Shown one piece after another: positions 22,484-31,558 of a stretch of DNA of 64,000 bases; position 1 is the first letter of the stretch; each line of letters opens with the position of its first letter. The notes below the pieces were generated by a model. It was not told the DNA's origin, ran no database searches, and worked only from the letters and a program-made list of their open reading frames with translations. The DNA is from JAXDMK01 sp963790325 (GTDB taxonomy: Bacteria > Actinomycetota > Acidimicrobiia > Acidimicrobiales > AC-14): contig CAWBNY010000003.1 of assembly GCA_963790325.1 (NCBI GenBank), positions 682,001 to 746,000 of the forward strand, written 5' to 3'. A program made the position numbers and the translations under genes.

Positions 22484-23611
22484 TCAGGCCTCCGGAGCGG
22501 TGCCGGTCTCGGTGCCGGTCTCGGTGCCGGTCTCGGTGTCGGCGGCGGTGGCGGGCTCGGCCGCAGCCACGTCGGCCGACGCCGGGGCAAGGGTGGAGGC
22601 GAGGTCGGCGTCGCCCCCCGAGGGCGCGGCCTCGGTGGCCTCGTCGTCGGGGTCGACCACCCGCATGCCGGCGTTGTCGCCGGTGGCACCGTGCTCGGCC
22701 AGGGCGGTCATGGTGGCCGCGGGCATGTCGTCGCCCGGACCGGCGATGTCGGACGCCTGCTGGTGGCGGCGGGTGGCGGCCAGCCGGGCCTCCCGCTCCT
22801 GGGCCTGGAGCGCGGCCTGGCGGCGGGCCTCGGCCTGCAGGTGGGCCCGGCGGGCCTCGGCCTCGGGGTCGGGCGCGTCGGCCGGAGGCTTGGGCGCGGC
22901 CGCCACCGCCTTGGCGTGCCGGCGGGACGCGATGTGACGACCCTCCTCGACCGCGTCGGAGATGATGCGGCACATCAGGTTGCCGGCCCGGATGGCGTCG
23001 TCGTTGCCGGGGATCACGTACTGGATGAGGTCGGGATCGCAGTTGGTGTCGACCACGGCCACGATCGGCATGCCGAGCTTGTTGGCCTCGGTGACGGCGA
23101 TGTGCTCCTTCTTGGTGTCGATGATGAACACCGCGTCGGGGAGCTTGCCCAGGTTGCGGATGCCGCCCAGGTTGCGCTGCAGCTTCTCCAGCTCCCGGCT
23201 GAGGATGAGCGCCTCCTTCTTGGGCATGGCCTCGAAGTCGCCGGCCTCCTTCATGCGCTCGTACTGCTGCATCTTCTTCACCCGGCCGCTGATGGTGGAG
23301 AAGTTGGTGAGCATGCCGCCCAGCCAGCGTTCGTTGATGAAGGGCATGCCGCACTTGCGGGCGTGGTCGGCGATGGGATCCTGGGTCTGCTTCTTGGTGC
23401 CGACGAACAGGATCGTGCCCCCGTCGGCCACCAGGTCGCGCACGAACGTGTAAGCGGTGTTGATCCGCTGCAGCGTCTGGTTGAGGTCGATGATGTAGAT
23501 GCCGTTGCGCTCGCCGAAGATGAAGCGGCGCATCTTCGGGTTCCAGCGCCGGGTCTGGTGTCCGAAGTGGACACCTGCCTCGAGCAGCTGCTTCATGGTG
23601 ACGACGGCCAT
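22484..23611 (-). CDS. rpsB: 30S ribosomal protein S2 with a long C-terminal extension
   Basis: Residues 1-235 are canonical S2 (MKQLLEAGVHFGHQTRRWNP, FINERWLGGMLTNF, DAVFIIDTKKE, NCDPDLIQYVIPGNDDA). A further 140 or so residues form an Ala/Glu/Arg-rich, then acidic tail ending in TETGTETGTETGTAPEA. The ATG at 23611 has an AGGAG Shine-Dalgarno. The 116-nt upstream gap probably holds the promoter: a TAGACT lies at 23730-23725 on this strand. Confidence 0.95.
   Translation of the reverse strand: MAVVTMKQLLEAGVHFGHQTRRWNPKMRRFIFGERNGIYIIDLNQTLQRINTAYTFVRDLVADGGTILFVGTKKQTQDPIADHARKCGMPFINERWLGGMLTNFSTISGRVKKMQQYERMKEAGDFEAMPKKEALILSRELEKLQRNLGGIRNLGKLPDAVFIIDTKKEHIAVTEANKLGMPIVAVVDTNCDPDLIQYVIPGNDDAIRAGNLMCRIISDAVEEGRHIASRRHAKAVAAAPKPPADAPDPEAEARRAHLQAEARRQAALQAQEREARLAATRRHQQASDIAGPGDDMPAATMTALAEHGATGDNAGMRVVDPDDEATEAAPSGGDADLASTLAPASADVAAAEPATAADTETGTETGTETGTAPEA
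22499..22538 (-). repeat. 12-bp tandem repeat in the rpsB tail
   Basis: Three copies of a 12-bp unit (plus strand GGTGCCGGTCTC) encode the TGTE tetrapeptides at the end of S2. The frame is preserved. Confidence 0.75.
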
Positions 23612-23727
23612 GGTTGCTCCTTCCCCACCGGTTGGTCGTACCCGGCGCCGCGCCCCCTGGGGGGCGACCGTGGGACGGCGCCAAGGCATGGGAATCCACG
23701 GTGCGAAGTGCTCCGTGTGGCAGCAGT

Positions 23728-24936
23728 CTACCGCCCCCGCTCGGCCCCGCCCCATGTCCCGACGCGGAGCGCGATCAGGTGGTTGGCCGCGGCCTCCCGG
23801 GTGCCGACCAGGAGCAGGCCGTCGGGCGCCACGGCCACTCCGCTCACCCGTCCCGGCCAGTCGAGAGCCTCGGGCTCCCACCCCGGTCCGACGACGATCA
23901 GGCGCCCGTCGACGACGGGAAAGCCGAACGGGCCGTCCGGCCCCTGCCCGGCCGGGCCGCCCCGCTCGGCGGCGGCGTCGTCGATGTAGCCCTCCCACCG
24001 GATCGACCCGTCGCCGGCGTCCATCAGATGAAGACCGGCCAGGCGGTGGGGGACGAGCACCTCGCCGTCGCCCAGGGGCAGCGGGGGGACCTCGGGCGAT
24101 CCCCTGCCATCCGTCTCCTCCCGCCACCGCTGGCTGCCGTCGGCCAGGTCGAGCCCGTGGACGGCGATGTCGCCGGCCACGAACACGACCACCGACCCGG
24201 ATCCGTCGGGGAGGGCGACGATCGCCGGCCCGCTCACCCCGCCTGGCTCCGCCGCCACCGACCACCGCTGGCGCCCGTCGGCCCCGTCGACCACGACCGC
24301 TCCCGCCCCGTCGCCGCGCTCGGCCTCCCACGTGACCGCGACCGCGTCGCCGTCGGTGGTGGCCGGCCCGATGGCCGGCCCGGGCAGGGCCGTGCGCCAC
24401 ACCACCCGGCCGTCGGCCAGGTCGAAGGCGGTGAGCGACCCGTCCCAGGTGGACACCACCGCCCGGCCGCCCACGATCACCGGCCCGTTGGCCCGCTCCC
24501 CCACTTCGGTGTCCCACCGCACCTGGCCGGTGCGCCGATCGACGGCCAGCGCACCACCCTCGGTGGCGACGACCACCAGGTCGGGCGTGAGGGCGGGGGC
24601 GACGTCGCGCAGCCGGCGCCGCTCGACCTCCCACCGGAACGTGCCGTCGAGGTCGAGCAGGACCACCCGCAGATGCCCGTAGGTGAACGCCACCCCGTCG
24701 TCGTCGGCCGCCGGCATCCCCACCGAACCGGGGGGTTCGACCGACCAGCGCCACGCCTCGTCGATCTCGATCGGCCGGTCGTCGGTGGCGGTGGGGGTCG
24801 TCGCCGTCGAGCCGGGGTCGTCGTCGGCTGCGGTCGGTGGCGCGGCGCCGCCGCCGCCCTCGCCGTCACCCCCGCCGCAGCCGGCGAGGGGGAGGGCCAG
24901 GAGCACCAGGAGGGTTGCGAACCGACGACCGCTCAT
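23728..24936 (-). CDS. PQQ-repeat beta-propeller lipoprotein
   Basis: A 402-residue exported protein with a lipoprotein leader (LLVLLALPLAGC) and an Asp/Thr-rich linker. The propeller has repeated blade motifs such as VDRRTGQVRWDTE, DLADGRVVWRTALPG and DLADGSQRWREE, typical of PQQ-like/BamB-type repeats. No catalytic residues can be named, so it is probably a binding or scaffold protein outside the membrane. The ATG at 24936 overlaps the stop of the M23-like/lipase gene (ATGA), indicating one operon with it. Confidence 0.85.
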   Translation of the reverse strand: MSGRRFATLLVLLALPLAGCGGGDGEGGGGAAPPTAADDDPGSTATTPTATDDRPIEIDEAWRWSVEPPGSVGMPAADDDGVAFTYGHLRVVLLDLDGTFRWEVERRRLRDVAPALTPDLVVVATEGGALAVDRRTGQVRWDTEVGERANGPVIVGGRAVVSTWDGSLTAFDLADGRVVWRTALPGPAIGPATTDGDAVAVTWEAERGDGAGAVVVDGADGRQRWSVAAEPGGVSGPAIVALPDGSGSVVVFVAGDIAVHGLDLADGSQRWREETDGRGSPEVPPLPLGDGEVLVPHRLAGLHLMDAGDGSIRWEGYIDDAAAERGGPAGQGPDGPFGFPVVDGRLIVVGPGWEPEALDWPGRVSGVAVAPDGLLLVGTREAAANHLIALRVGTWGGAERGR

Positions 24937-26558
24937 CTCGAACCTCGCTTTCCCCCCGTCAACGTCCCGGGGAGGTGGACGTACTTGGCGTCGATGCGGC
25001 GTGCCTTCACCCACAGGACGGCGCCCATCGCGTCCTCGACCTGGGCGATTCGGTCGGACACGACCGCGTCGAGCATGGCGCCGGCGAACGACTGACACGT
25101 CGGGGACAGATGGTTGACGGCGAGCGCGACCTCCCGCTCCGCCTGATCGGAGCCGGGAAGCCGGTCGTGGTCGGTGAACACCCCTGGGACCGACACGACC
25201 ACGTGCTCGGCACCATCGAAGCCGGTGTGACCGGCGGGCACGATGAGGTCGCCCTTGGCGCCGATTGCGGTGGCGTGAACGCCATCCGGCAACGGGCGCC
25301 GGTTGAGGTCGCGGATGAAGGTCGACGTCTCCGACAACTGCTCGACCGACGGGTCGCGGAGGCCCCAGGGCGTGACCAGGCTCACACCGTCCGCCACCCC
25401 CTTGCCGACGGTCGTGGCTCCGAGCATCCGGGCGGCGGTGGCTAGGTCGGTGCCCTGATGGGGGGTGCCTAGCGTGACCAACGACGATACCTGGGGCAGC
25501 TCGGGGTCGAGCCCGTCGAACTCGTTGGCCAGCGCCTCCCTCGCCACCAATCCCCCCTGGGAGTGGGCGATCACGTCGATCGGGACACCCGGGTGCTCGT
25601 CCTCCAGATGCTGGAGGTACTCCCGCAGGCGCCGGGCCGAGTGACGGATGTCGGCGGTGGTGTCGGACGGCTCATACCTCGTCGTGTCGGTGTTTCCCCC
25701 CAGGTAGGAGAACCGGGAGACGTCGCCCTCGGCGTAACCGATGTCGCCGGTGTCGAGCTCGTCGATGGCGGCCTTCTCCGAGCTGGACCCCAGCCCACCG
25801 ACGAGCACTGCCAGGTGACGCCTCGGCAGCCGGGGCTGGCCGGCTCCCCCCGGCGTGCAATCGGCCCGCTGTTGGTACCAGTTCAGCCCGGCCTCGCCGA
25901 CCCGAAGCAGGTGGGCGACGGGAGATGCCTCCTTCACATAGTGGATCGCTCCCTTCAGCTCGGTGAAGGCGTCCTCCGCCTGGCCCCCCGCCCACTCGAT
26001 GGCCCACGACGCCGCGCCGCCGCCGAAACGGAGGATCTGGCCGAGCAGACCCCGCTTCTCCTCCTCCTCGGGGGCCATCCCGAGGTCGTCCTCGGGGACG
26101 AGATGGACCTCGGGGAGGCCGTCGCCGAAGAGCAGCAGGGGATCGACGTAGACCTGGCCGATGCGAGCCCCGAAATGGAACGCGTCGTCGGACGTGCCGA
26201 CCCCCTGGCCCTGGCGGACGGCCTCGCCCCGATGCACCTCGACCGAGCGCAGGAAGGCGTAGGTGGTGCGAACGCCGTCGGCGTGGAGGACAACGACGTG
26301 CAACCGGCCCCCGACCTGGCCGGCGAAGGTGACGACGCCGTCGGCCGCCGCGGCGACCGGCTCACCGCCAATGGTGTCGTACTCGACGCCCCGGTTGCCC
26401 GCATTCCACCGCTCGGCTGGCGGCCGGAAGGGGTCGGCGACCGGTGCGTCGACCGGCGGGCGGTAGGTGACCCGCTCGGGAGGCGCGGCCTGAGCCACGG
26501 ACACCGTGGCCGCGACCAGCGCGAGAGGCACCGCCACCAGCACGGCGAGTCGCCGCAT
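24933..26558 (-). CDS. Exported M23-like / alpha/beta-hydrolase (lipase) fusion protein
   Basis: Residues 1-24 form a Sec signal peptide ending AQA. Residues about 30-145 resemble an M23/LytM domain (GGEPVAAAADGVVTFAGQVG, DAFHFGARIG, VDPLLLFG), but the zinc ligands look degenerate: the first His position reads GNRGVEYD and the usual HLHF reads AFHF. After a helical linker, residues about 240-450 are an alpha/beta hydrolase with nucleophile motif IAHSQGGLV and LGTPHQGT, as in PGAP1-like lipases. It is coupled to the PQQ lipoprotein. The domain assignment of the first half is moderate. Confidence 0.8.
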   Translation of the reverse strand: MRRLAVLVAVPLALVAATVSVAQAAPPERVTYRPPVDAPVADPFRPPAERWNAGNRGVEYDTIGGEPVAAAADGVVTFAGQVGGRLHVVVLHADGVRTTYAFLRSVEVHRGEAVRQGQGVGTSDDAFHFGARIGQVYVDPLLLFGDGLPEVHLVPEDDLGMAPEEEEKRGLLGQILRFGGGAASWAIEWAGGQAEDAFTELKGAIHYVKEASPVAHLLRVGEAGLNWYQQRADCTPGGAGQPRLPRRHLAVLVGGLGSSSEKAAIDELDTGDIGYAEGDVSRFSYLGGNTDTTRYEPSDTTADIRHSARRLREYLQHLEDEHPGVPIDVIAHSQGGLVAREALANEFDGLDPELPQVSSLVTLGTPHQGTDLATAARMLGATTVGKGVADGVSLVTPWGLRDPSVEQLSETSTFIRDLNRRPLPDGVHATAIGAKGDLIVPAGHTGFDGAEHVVVSVPGVFTDHDRLPGSDQAEREVALAVNHLSPTCQSFAGAMLDAVVSDRIAQVEDAMGAVLWVKARRIDAKYVHLPGTLTGGKRGSR

Positions 26559-26601
26559 GGGAACCCCCCAGGGACGCGTGAGACGCTGGGGGGAAGTGGC
26601 G

Positions 26602-26618
26602 GGTCGTCAAAGACGACC
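26602..26618. promoter_or_regulatory. Inverted repeat upstream of the M23-like/lipase gene
   Basis: GGTCGTC-AAA-GACGACC is a perfect 7-bp inverted repeat about 45 nt upstream of the ATG. It could be an operator or part of a small terminator; there is no T-run. Nothing else is recognisable between this gene and the sigma gene. Confidence 0.35.
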
Positions 26619-26701
26619 GAGAGGCACAGGATAGCGCGGGGGTGTGACAAGAACCAGCGGCGACCGGGAGATGTTCGGCCCCGGTTGGCGCCGCTAGGGG
26701 C

Positions 26702-27484
26702 TTAGGCCGGCTCCCGCTGGGGCTCGGCCAGCTTGCCCCGGAGCTGGATCACGGCCTTGGTGTGAATCTGGCACACCCGGCTCTCGGTGATCCCCAGGAC
26801 GTCGCCGATCTGCCCGAGGGTGAGACCCTCGTAGTAGTAGAGGGTGAGGACGATCTTCTCCCGCTCCGGGAGGCGGTTGATGGCCGCGGCCAGGATCTGC
26901 TTGGTCTCCTGGACCTCGAACGCGCCCACCGGGCCCAGCCCGGGGTCGGGGATGGTGTCGCCCAGGGTGACCGACTCACCCCGGTCGGCGCCGACGCTCA
27001 ACGTCTCCTCCAACGCGACCAGCCCGAAGAAGGAGATCTGGCCGTAGACGTCGTGCAGCTCGGCCTCGGAGGTGCCCAGCTCCTCGGCCACCTCGGCGTC
27101 GGTGGGGTTGCGCAGCAACTCGTGCTCGAGCTTGGTGAACGCCTTCTCCACGGTGCGGGCCTTGGCCCGCAGCGAGCGGGGGACCCAGTCGACCGAGCGC
27201 AGCTCGTCGATGATCGACCCCCGGATGCGGGACATGGCGTAGGTCTCGAACTTGTTGCCCCGGCCCGGGTCGAACTTGTCGATGGCGTCCATCAGCCCGA
27301 ACATGCCGTAGCTGACGAGATCGGCCTGCTCGATGGTGTGGGGCAGGCCCGCCGACAGCCGGCCGGCCACGTACTTGACCAGGGGCGAGAAGTGGACGAC
27401 GAGGCGGTTGCGCGTCTCGAGCGTGCCGGTGGTCTTGTAGTCGTCCCAGAGGCGGGCGATGCCGGCGGGTTCGGTGGCGTCCAC
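26702..27484 (-). CDS. whiG: FliA/WhiG-family RNA polymerase sigma factor
   Basis: A 260-residue sigma factor with regions 2 (ADLVSYGMFGLMDAIDKFDP, FETYAMSRIRGSIIDELR), 3 (DWVPRSLRAKARTVEKAF) and 4 (LPEREKIVLTLYYYEGLTLG, ITESRVCQIHTKA). In Streptomyces the homologue WhiG controls sporulation, and elsewhere FliA controls flagella; no flagellar gene is visible here. A GTG start lies 6 nt after xerC, with AGGAA overlapping the xerC stop. Which process it governs here is open. Confidence 0.9.
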   Translation of the reverse strand: MDATEPAGIARLWDDYKTTGTLETRNRLVVHFSPLVKYVAGRLSAGLPHTIEQADLVSYGMFGLMDAIDKFDPGRGNKFETYAMSRIRGSIIDELRSVDWVPRSLRAKARTVEKAFTKLEHELLRNPTDAEVAEELGTSEAELHDVYGQISFFGLVALEETLSVGADRGESVTLGDTIPDPGLGPVGAFEVQETKQILAAAINRLPEREKIVLTLYYYEGLTLGQIGDVLGITESRVCQIHTKAVIQLRGKLAEPQREPA

Positions 27485-27490
27485 GCGTTC

Positions 27491-28366
27491 CTAGGCTCGG
27501 GGGTGGGTGGCGTCGTACACCGTCCGCAGCCGCTCCTTGCTGACGTGAGTGTACAGCTGGGTCGTCGCCAGGTCGGCGTGGCCGAGCAGCTCCTGCACCG
27601 CGCGCAGGTCGGCGCCTCCGTCGAGGAGGTGGGTGGCGAAGGTGTGCCGGAGGGCGTGGGGATGGGTGGGGTTGGCCGCCCGCCGGTCGAGGATGCGGCG
27701 GCTGTCGCGCGGCGACAACGGGCGGCCGCGGCGGTTGAGGAAGACGGCCTCGTCGGGCGTGACGCCCGCCACCACGAGGGCCGGCCGGCCGCCGACGAGC
27801 CAGTTCCGCACCGCGTCGACCGACGGCTCGCTCATGGGGATCTGGCGCTGCTTGGAGCCCTTTCCCCAAACCGTGACCGTGGGCCGGTCTCCGTCGAGGG
27901 CCAGATCGGGCAGGCGCAGACCGCAGAGCTCCCCCACGCGGAGTCCGCTGCCGTAGAGCAGCTCGAGGACGGCGGCGTCGCGGAGGCCCACGGGGTCGTC
28001 GGCGGCCGGCCGGGTGAGGAGGGTGTCGAGCTCGGCCGGGCGGAGGACGTGGGGCAGGCGGGCGTCGCCCCGAGGGGCGGAGAGGCGCGTCGACGGGTCG
28101 GTGGCGATGACAGCTGTGCGGCGGAGCCAGCCGAAGTATCGGCGGATGGCAGCCGCCTTGCGGGCGATCGACCGGCGGGCGAAGCGGCGGGTGGCCAGGT
28201 AGGCGAGGTACCGGCGCAGCACCAGGCGGTCGACGTCGGCCGGGCCGGTCAGCCCGGCCCGTTCGGCCCAGGTGACGAACTGGGCCACGTCGTCGGCATA
28301 AGCCAGCCGGGTGTTGGCCGCCACCGCCGACAAGGACCGCTCGAACGCGTCCTGCTCCCAGCTCAC
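27491..28366 (-). CDS. xerC: Tyrosine recombinase XerC
   Basis: A 291-residue site-specific recombinase that resolves chromosome dimers. The N-terminal SAM-like domain (FERSLSAVAANTRLAYADD) is followed by the catalytic domain with Arg in LLYGSGLRVGELCGL, Lys in VWGKGSKQRQIP, HALRHTFATHLL, and GHADLATTQLYTH with the nucleophilic Tyr. The GTG at 28366 is chosen as the start because the frame upstream is low-information. The whiG-xerC-dprA-comM order is typical of actinobacteria. Confidence 0.92.
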   Translation of the reverse strand: MSWEQDAFERSLSAVAANTRLAYADDVAQFVTWAERAGLTGPADVDRLVLRRYLAYLATRRFARRSIARKAAAIRRYFGWLRRTAVIATDPSTRLSAPRGDARLPHVLRPAELDTLLTRPAADDPVGLRDAAVLELLYGSGLRVGELCGLRLPDLALDGDRPTVTVWGKGSKQRQIPMSEPSVDAVRNWLVGGRPALVVAGVTPDEAVFLNRRGRPLSPRDSRRILDRRAANPTHPHALRHTFATHLLDGGADLRAVQELLGHADLATTQLYTHVSKERLRTVYDATHPRA

Positions 28367-28630
28367 GGCTCCACCGTACCGGCCATGGACGCCGAACTCC
28401 CACCATCCGTGGTCGCGACCACCACCGGAAGTGGGGACCAGCCCGGCCCGGTCGGAGAACCGGCAACCCGACCGGCCGGCCTGCGGCGCCCTCCCCGCCG
28501 CCAATCGTTCCGTGTCGCGGACGAGTGGCCAGGCTGCGTCGCGGTCACGGCGCGAAACGAGAACGAATACCGGAGCGACGGGGCCGGGAGCCTGCGGGGC
28601 AGCCTCGGCCCGGTGGCGGCGCTGCGGCTG
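28367..28630. other. Intergenic spacer between dprA and xerC
   Basis: The 264-nt spacer contains no frame with recognisable protein features. It may hold the xerC-whiG promoter. I see no clear terminator, though the stretch is richer in short inverted motifs than its neighbours. Confidence 0.4.
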
Positions 28631-29728
28631 CTACCGATGGTCGATCCGCTCCCACCACCCGTGGCGGGACACGGCCCATCCGTCCCGCTCGAGATGGGCC
28701 AGGGCGACCATGACCTGGGCGGGCGGAAGCCCGCTCCGCACGACAACGCCCTCCAGGCTGGCGGGCTCGGTGCCGAGGGCTTCGAGGACCACTGCCGCCG
28801 TCGGGGTGGGCGGCGGGCGATGGTCGGCGACCGGGGGTTGGCCGGGGCCCGGACCAGCAGTGGAGAGGCCGAGGGCGACGAGGACGTCGGTGGCGTCACG
28901 AGCGGGGGGGCAGCCGTCGGCGATGAGGGCGTTGGTGTACGCCGACGCCGGGCTGCGGACGGAGCCGGGCACAGCCATGACCGTCCGGCTGCGTTCGGCT
29001 GCGGCCTCGACGGTGTAACGGGACCCGCCCCGGCTGTGGGACTCGACCACCACGACCACCTCCGACAGCGCTGCTATCACCCGGTTGCGGACGGGGAAGC
29101 GCCACGGCTCGGGGGCGGCGCCGAGGGGGGCCTCGCTGGCGAGGAGCCCCTTGGCGGCGACGTCGACCCACAGCTGGGCGTGCCGGCGGGGGTAGACGAT
29201 GTCGAGGCCGCTGCCGACGACTGCGATCGGTGGGGCGGCGCCCGCGGCGAGCGCCCCCTGGTGGGCCGCCCCGTCGACTCCGGTGGCCAGGCCCGACACC
29301 ACCCGGACGCCCTTGGCCGCCAGGTCGCGGCCCAGCTCGTAGGCCAGCTCCCGGCCGTAGCGGGTGCATCGGCGGGTGCCGACGATCCCCACCCGTCGCC
29401 CGTCGAGGGCGGCGGGATCGCCCCGGATGAAGAGCGCACCCGGCGGTTGGTGGTCGTCGGCGAGGACGCTCGGGTACCCGGGCCGGCCGAACACCAGCAC
29501 CCCCACCCCTGCCTGCCGGTGGCGTTGCCACGCCAGGCCGATGTCGACATCGGCCGCGGACCGGCGCCACAGGTCGGCAAGCGCAGGGTCGTCGTCGTGG
29601 CCCCGGCCCTCGACGACCCGGTGCCAGGCACCCTCCGGCGGGTGTTGCCGCAACAGGGCCACCAGCCGGCGGTGACCCATCGCCGGCAATCCCGCGAGGG
29701 CGGCCGCGTACGCCTCGGACGGGATCAT
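28631..29728 (-). CDS. dprA: DNA-processing protein DprA
   Basis: A 365-residue Rossmann-like DNA-binding protein that loads RecA on incoming single-stranded DNA. It shows GIVGTRRCTRYG, VVSGLATGVDGAAHQGAL, AVVGSGLDIVYPRRH, FPVRNRVIAALSEVVVVVES and SRYTVEAAAERSR. A C-terminal winged-helix-like region follows (LEGVVVRSGLPPAQVMVALAH). The start ATG overlaps the comM stop (ATGA). Confidence 0.94.
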   Translation of the reverse strand: MIPSEAYAAALAGLPAMGHRRLVALLRQHPPEGAWHRVVEGRGHDDDPALADLWRRSAADVDIGLAWQRHRQAGVGVLVFGRPGYPSVLADDHQPPGALFIRGDPAALDGRRVGIVGTRRCTRYGRELAYELGRDLAAKGVRVVSGLATGVDGAAHQGALAAGAAPPIAVVGSGLDIVYPRRHAQLWVDVAAKGLLASEAPLGAAPEPWRFPVRNRVIAALSEVVVVVESHSRGGSRYTVEAAAERSRTVMAVPGSVRSPASAYTNALIADGCPPARDATDVLVALGLSTAGPGPGQPPVADHRPPPTPTAAVVLEALGTEPASLEGVVVRSGLPPAQVMVALAHLERDGWAVSRHGWWERIDHR

Positions 29729-31236
29729 GCGGCCAGCTCTCCCGGGACCAGGTCGGCCCGCAGGCCGAGCGCGAGGCAGACGTGGTCCTCGTCGACGAGG
29801 GTGCCGGCACCGGCCAGATCGGCGATGGTGCGCGCCACCCGCCGGACCCGGTGCAGGCCGCGGCCGCTGAGCGTCCCCGCTCGGAGCCGGTGCTCGAGGA
29901 TGGCCAGGGCGGCCGCGCTGAGGGGCGCGACCTCGTCGAGCGCAGAGGCCGGAAGCTCGGCGTTGCAGCTCACGCCCCGGCTGCGGGCCCGGTCGCGGGC
30001 CGTCGCCACCCGGGCCGCGACCACGGCCGTGCTCTCCCCCGGAGGGCCGCCCAACAGGTCGGCGACGTCGGGCCGGGAGACCACCACCCGTAGGTCGAAC
30101 CGGTCGAGCAGGGGACCCGAGATGCGCCGGCTGTAGCGCTGGCGGACGCTGTCGGTGCAGCGGCAGGTGCCCTCGGGGCCCGCCTCGCCGCACGGGCACG
30201 GGTTGGTGGCGCCGACCAGCAGGAACCGGGCCGGGAAGGCAACGCTGGCCTTGGCCCGGCTCACCCTCACCACCCCCTCCTCGAGCGGCTGGCGGAGGGC
30301 ATCGAGCACAGCCCGGGGGAACTCGGCCATCTCGTCCAGCAGCAGGACGCCCAGATGGGCCTGGCTGATCTCGCCCGGCCGCATCCACGCCGTCCCCCCG
30401 CCGATGAGGGCGACGTTGGACGCGCCGTGGTGGGGCGCCCGGAAGGGCGGGTCGGTCACCAGCCCGCCGGGCGGCAGGGGCTCGCCGGCGGCCGAGCGGA
30501 TGGTGGTCGCGACGAGGGCGTCGTCGCCCTCGAGCCGCGGCAGGAGGCCCGGGAGCCGGCGGGCGAGCATGGTCTTGCCCGAGCCCGGAGGTCCGGAGAG
30601 GAGCAGGTGGTGACCGCCAGCGGCGCTGATCTCGAGGGCGGCCCGACCCACCGGCTGGCCCCGGACGTCGGCCAGGTCGGGATGGGCGATCGAGGAGGTC
30701 GAGGCCTGCGGGGCCGGCGGGTCGGGCCACGGCTCGTGCCCCCGCAGGCAGGCGACCAGGCCCGCCAGCCTCGCCGCCGACCGGACCCGGAGCCGTCGGA
30801 CGACCTCGGCCTCCGGCACGCAGTCGACCGGGACGACCACCACCCGGGCATCGAGGGCACCGACCATGGGGACGACGCCGGGGACGGGCCGCAGGGAGCC
30901 GTCGAGGCCAAGCTCGCCGAGGAAGGCGCAGCCGGTGACCGCCTCGGGCTCGACCTCGCCGGTGGCGACGAGCAGGCCGACGGCGATGGGGAGGTCGAGC
31001 CCGGGACCGATCTTCCGGAGCAGGCCGGGGGCCAGGTTGACGGTGACCCGCTTCATGGGCCACGGCAGGCCGCTCGAGAGGAGCGCCGCCCGCACCCGGT
31101 CACGGGCCTCCCGGCACACCGGGTCGGGGTGGCCCACGAGGGTGAAACCGGGAAGACCCTGGGACACGTGGATCTCGACGGCGACCCGCCGACCCTCGAC
31201 GCCGAGCAGGGTGGCGGACGGGATGGTGGCGATCAC
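29725..31236 (-). CDS. comM: ComM-like Mg chelatase-family AAA+ ATPase (YifB)
   Basis: A 503-residue hexameric helicase-like protein that in naturally transformable bacteria promotes branch migration. The N-terminal ChlI-like domain (ATLLGVEGRRVAVEIHVSQG, GLPGFTLVG) is followed by Walker A GPPGSGKT, FRAPHHGAS, LLLDEMAEF and the cysteine motif NPCPCG...CRC. The frame runs upstream, but the GTG at 31236 with GAGGAG before it begins the conserved region. It is coupled to dprA. Confidence 0.93.
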   Translation of the reverse strand: MIATIPSATLLGVEGRRVAVEIHVSQGLPGFTLVGHPDPVCREARDRVRAALLSSGLPWPMKRVTVNLAPGLLRKIGPGLDLPIAVGLLVATGEVEPEAVTGCAFLGELGLDGSLRPVPGVVPMVGALDARVVVVPVDCVPEAEVVRRLRVRSAARLAGLVACLRGHEPWPDPPAPQASTSSIAHPDLADVRGQPVGRAALEISAAGGHHLLLSGPPGSGKTMLARRLPGLLPRLEGDDALVATTIRSAAGEPLPPGGLVTDPPFRAPHHGASNVALIGGGTAWMRPGEISQAHLGVLLLDEMAEFPRAVLDALRQPLEEGVVRVSRAKASVAFPARFLLVGATNPCPCGEAGPEGTCRCTDSVRQRYSRRISGPLLDRFDLRVVVSRPDVADLLGGPPGESTAVVAARVATARDRARSRGVSCNAELPASALDEVAPLSAAALAILEHRLRAGTLSGRGLHRVRRVARTIADLAGAGTLVDEDHVCLALGLRADLVPGELAA

Positions 31237-31438
31237 GGCGGCTCCTCGTACGACGAACGTCGGCACGAGGGCCGTGACGCCGGCCGGCTCGAGCGGAGCG
31301 AGGTCCACGATATCGGGGGGGTGCGACATCGAGGGCGGGGGTGGGCGAGCTCGGGACGCCGACCGAACCGACACGGCCGGGCATGGCGGAGCGCAGTCGG
31401 CGTCGCCAGTTCGGTCCACCGGGGCCAGGTACGACAGA

Positions 31439-31558
31439 ATGCGCGGCGTGGGCTTCAATCCGTACCGTCAGCATCGGCGCCGGCCGTCCGACTACGTCTT
31501 CGTGGCCGCCGCCTTCGTGGTCGTGGCCGTCCTCCTGCTGTGGGCGGTGATGGCCTGA
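31439..31558 (+). CDS. Small single-pass membrane protein
   Basis: A 39-residue protein with a basic N-terminus (FNPYRQHRRR) and one strong membrane helix (VFVAAAFVVVAVLLLWAVMA). ATG 31439 or GTG 31448 could start it. Its TGA shares one base with the rpiB ATG (TGATG), which supports real translation and coupling. Its function is unknown; short proteins of this shape recur in actinobacteria. Confidence 0.7.
   Translation: MRGVGFNPYRQHRRRPSDYVFVAAAFVVVAVLLLWAVMA

Noticed and set aside
20943..23699. A minus-strand frame joining pyrH to upstream sequence as one giant protein
   Set aside because: Only the pyrH part has homology; the rest is an out-of-frame reading of tsf and rpsB.
26702..27484. 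Flagellar sigma FliA as the functional call
   Set aside because: No flagellar or chemotaxis gene lies in the window; the neighbourhood suits the actinobacterial WhiG type.
26762..30136. A plus-strand frame of over 1100 codons opposite whiG, xerC, dprA and part of comM
   Set aside because: It is antisense to four recognisable genes; its composition is that of a shadow frame.
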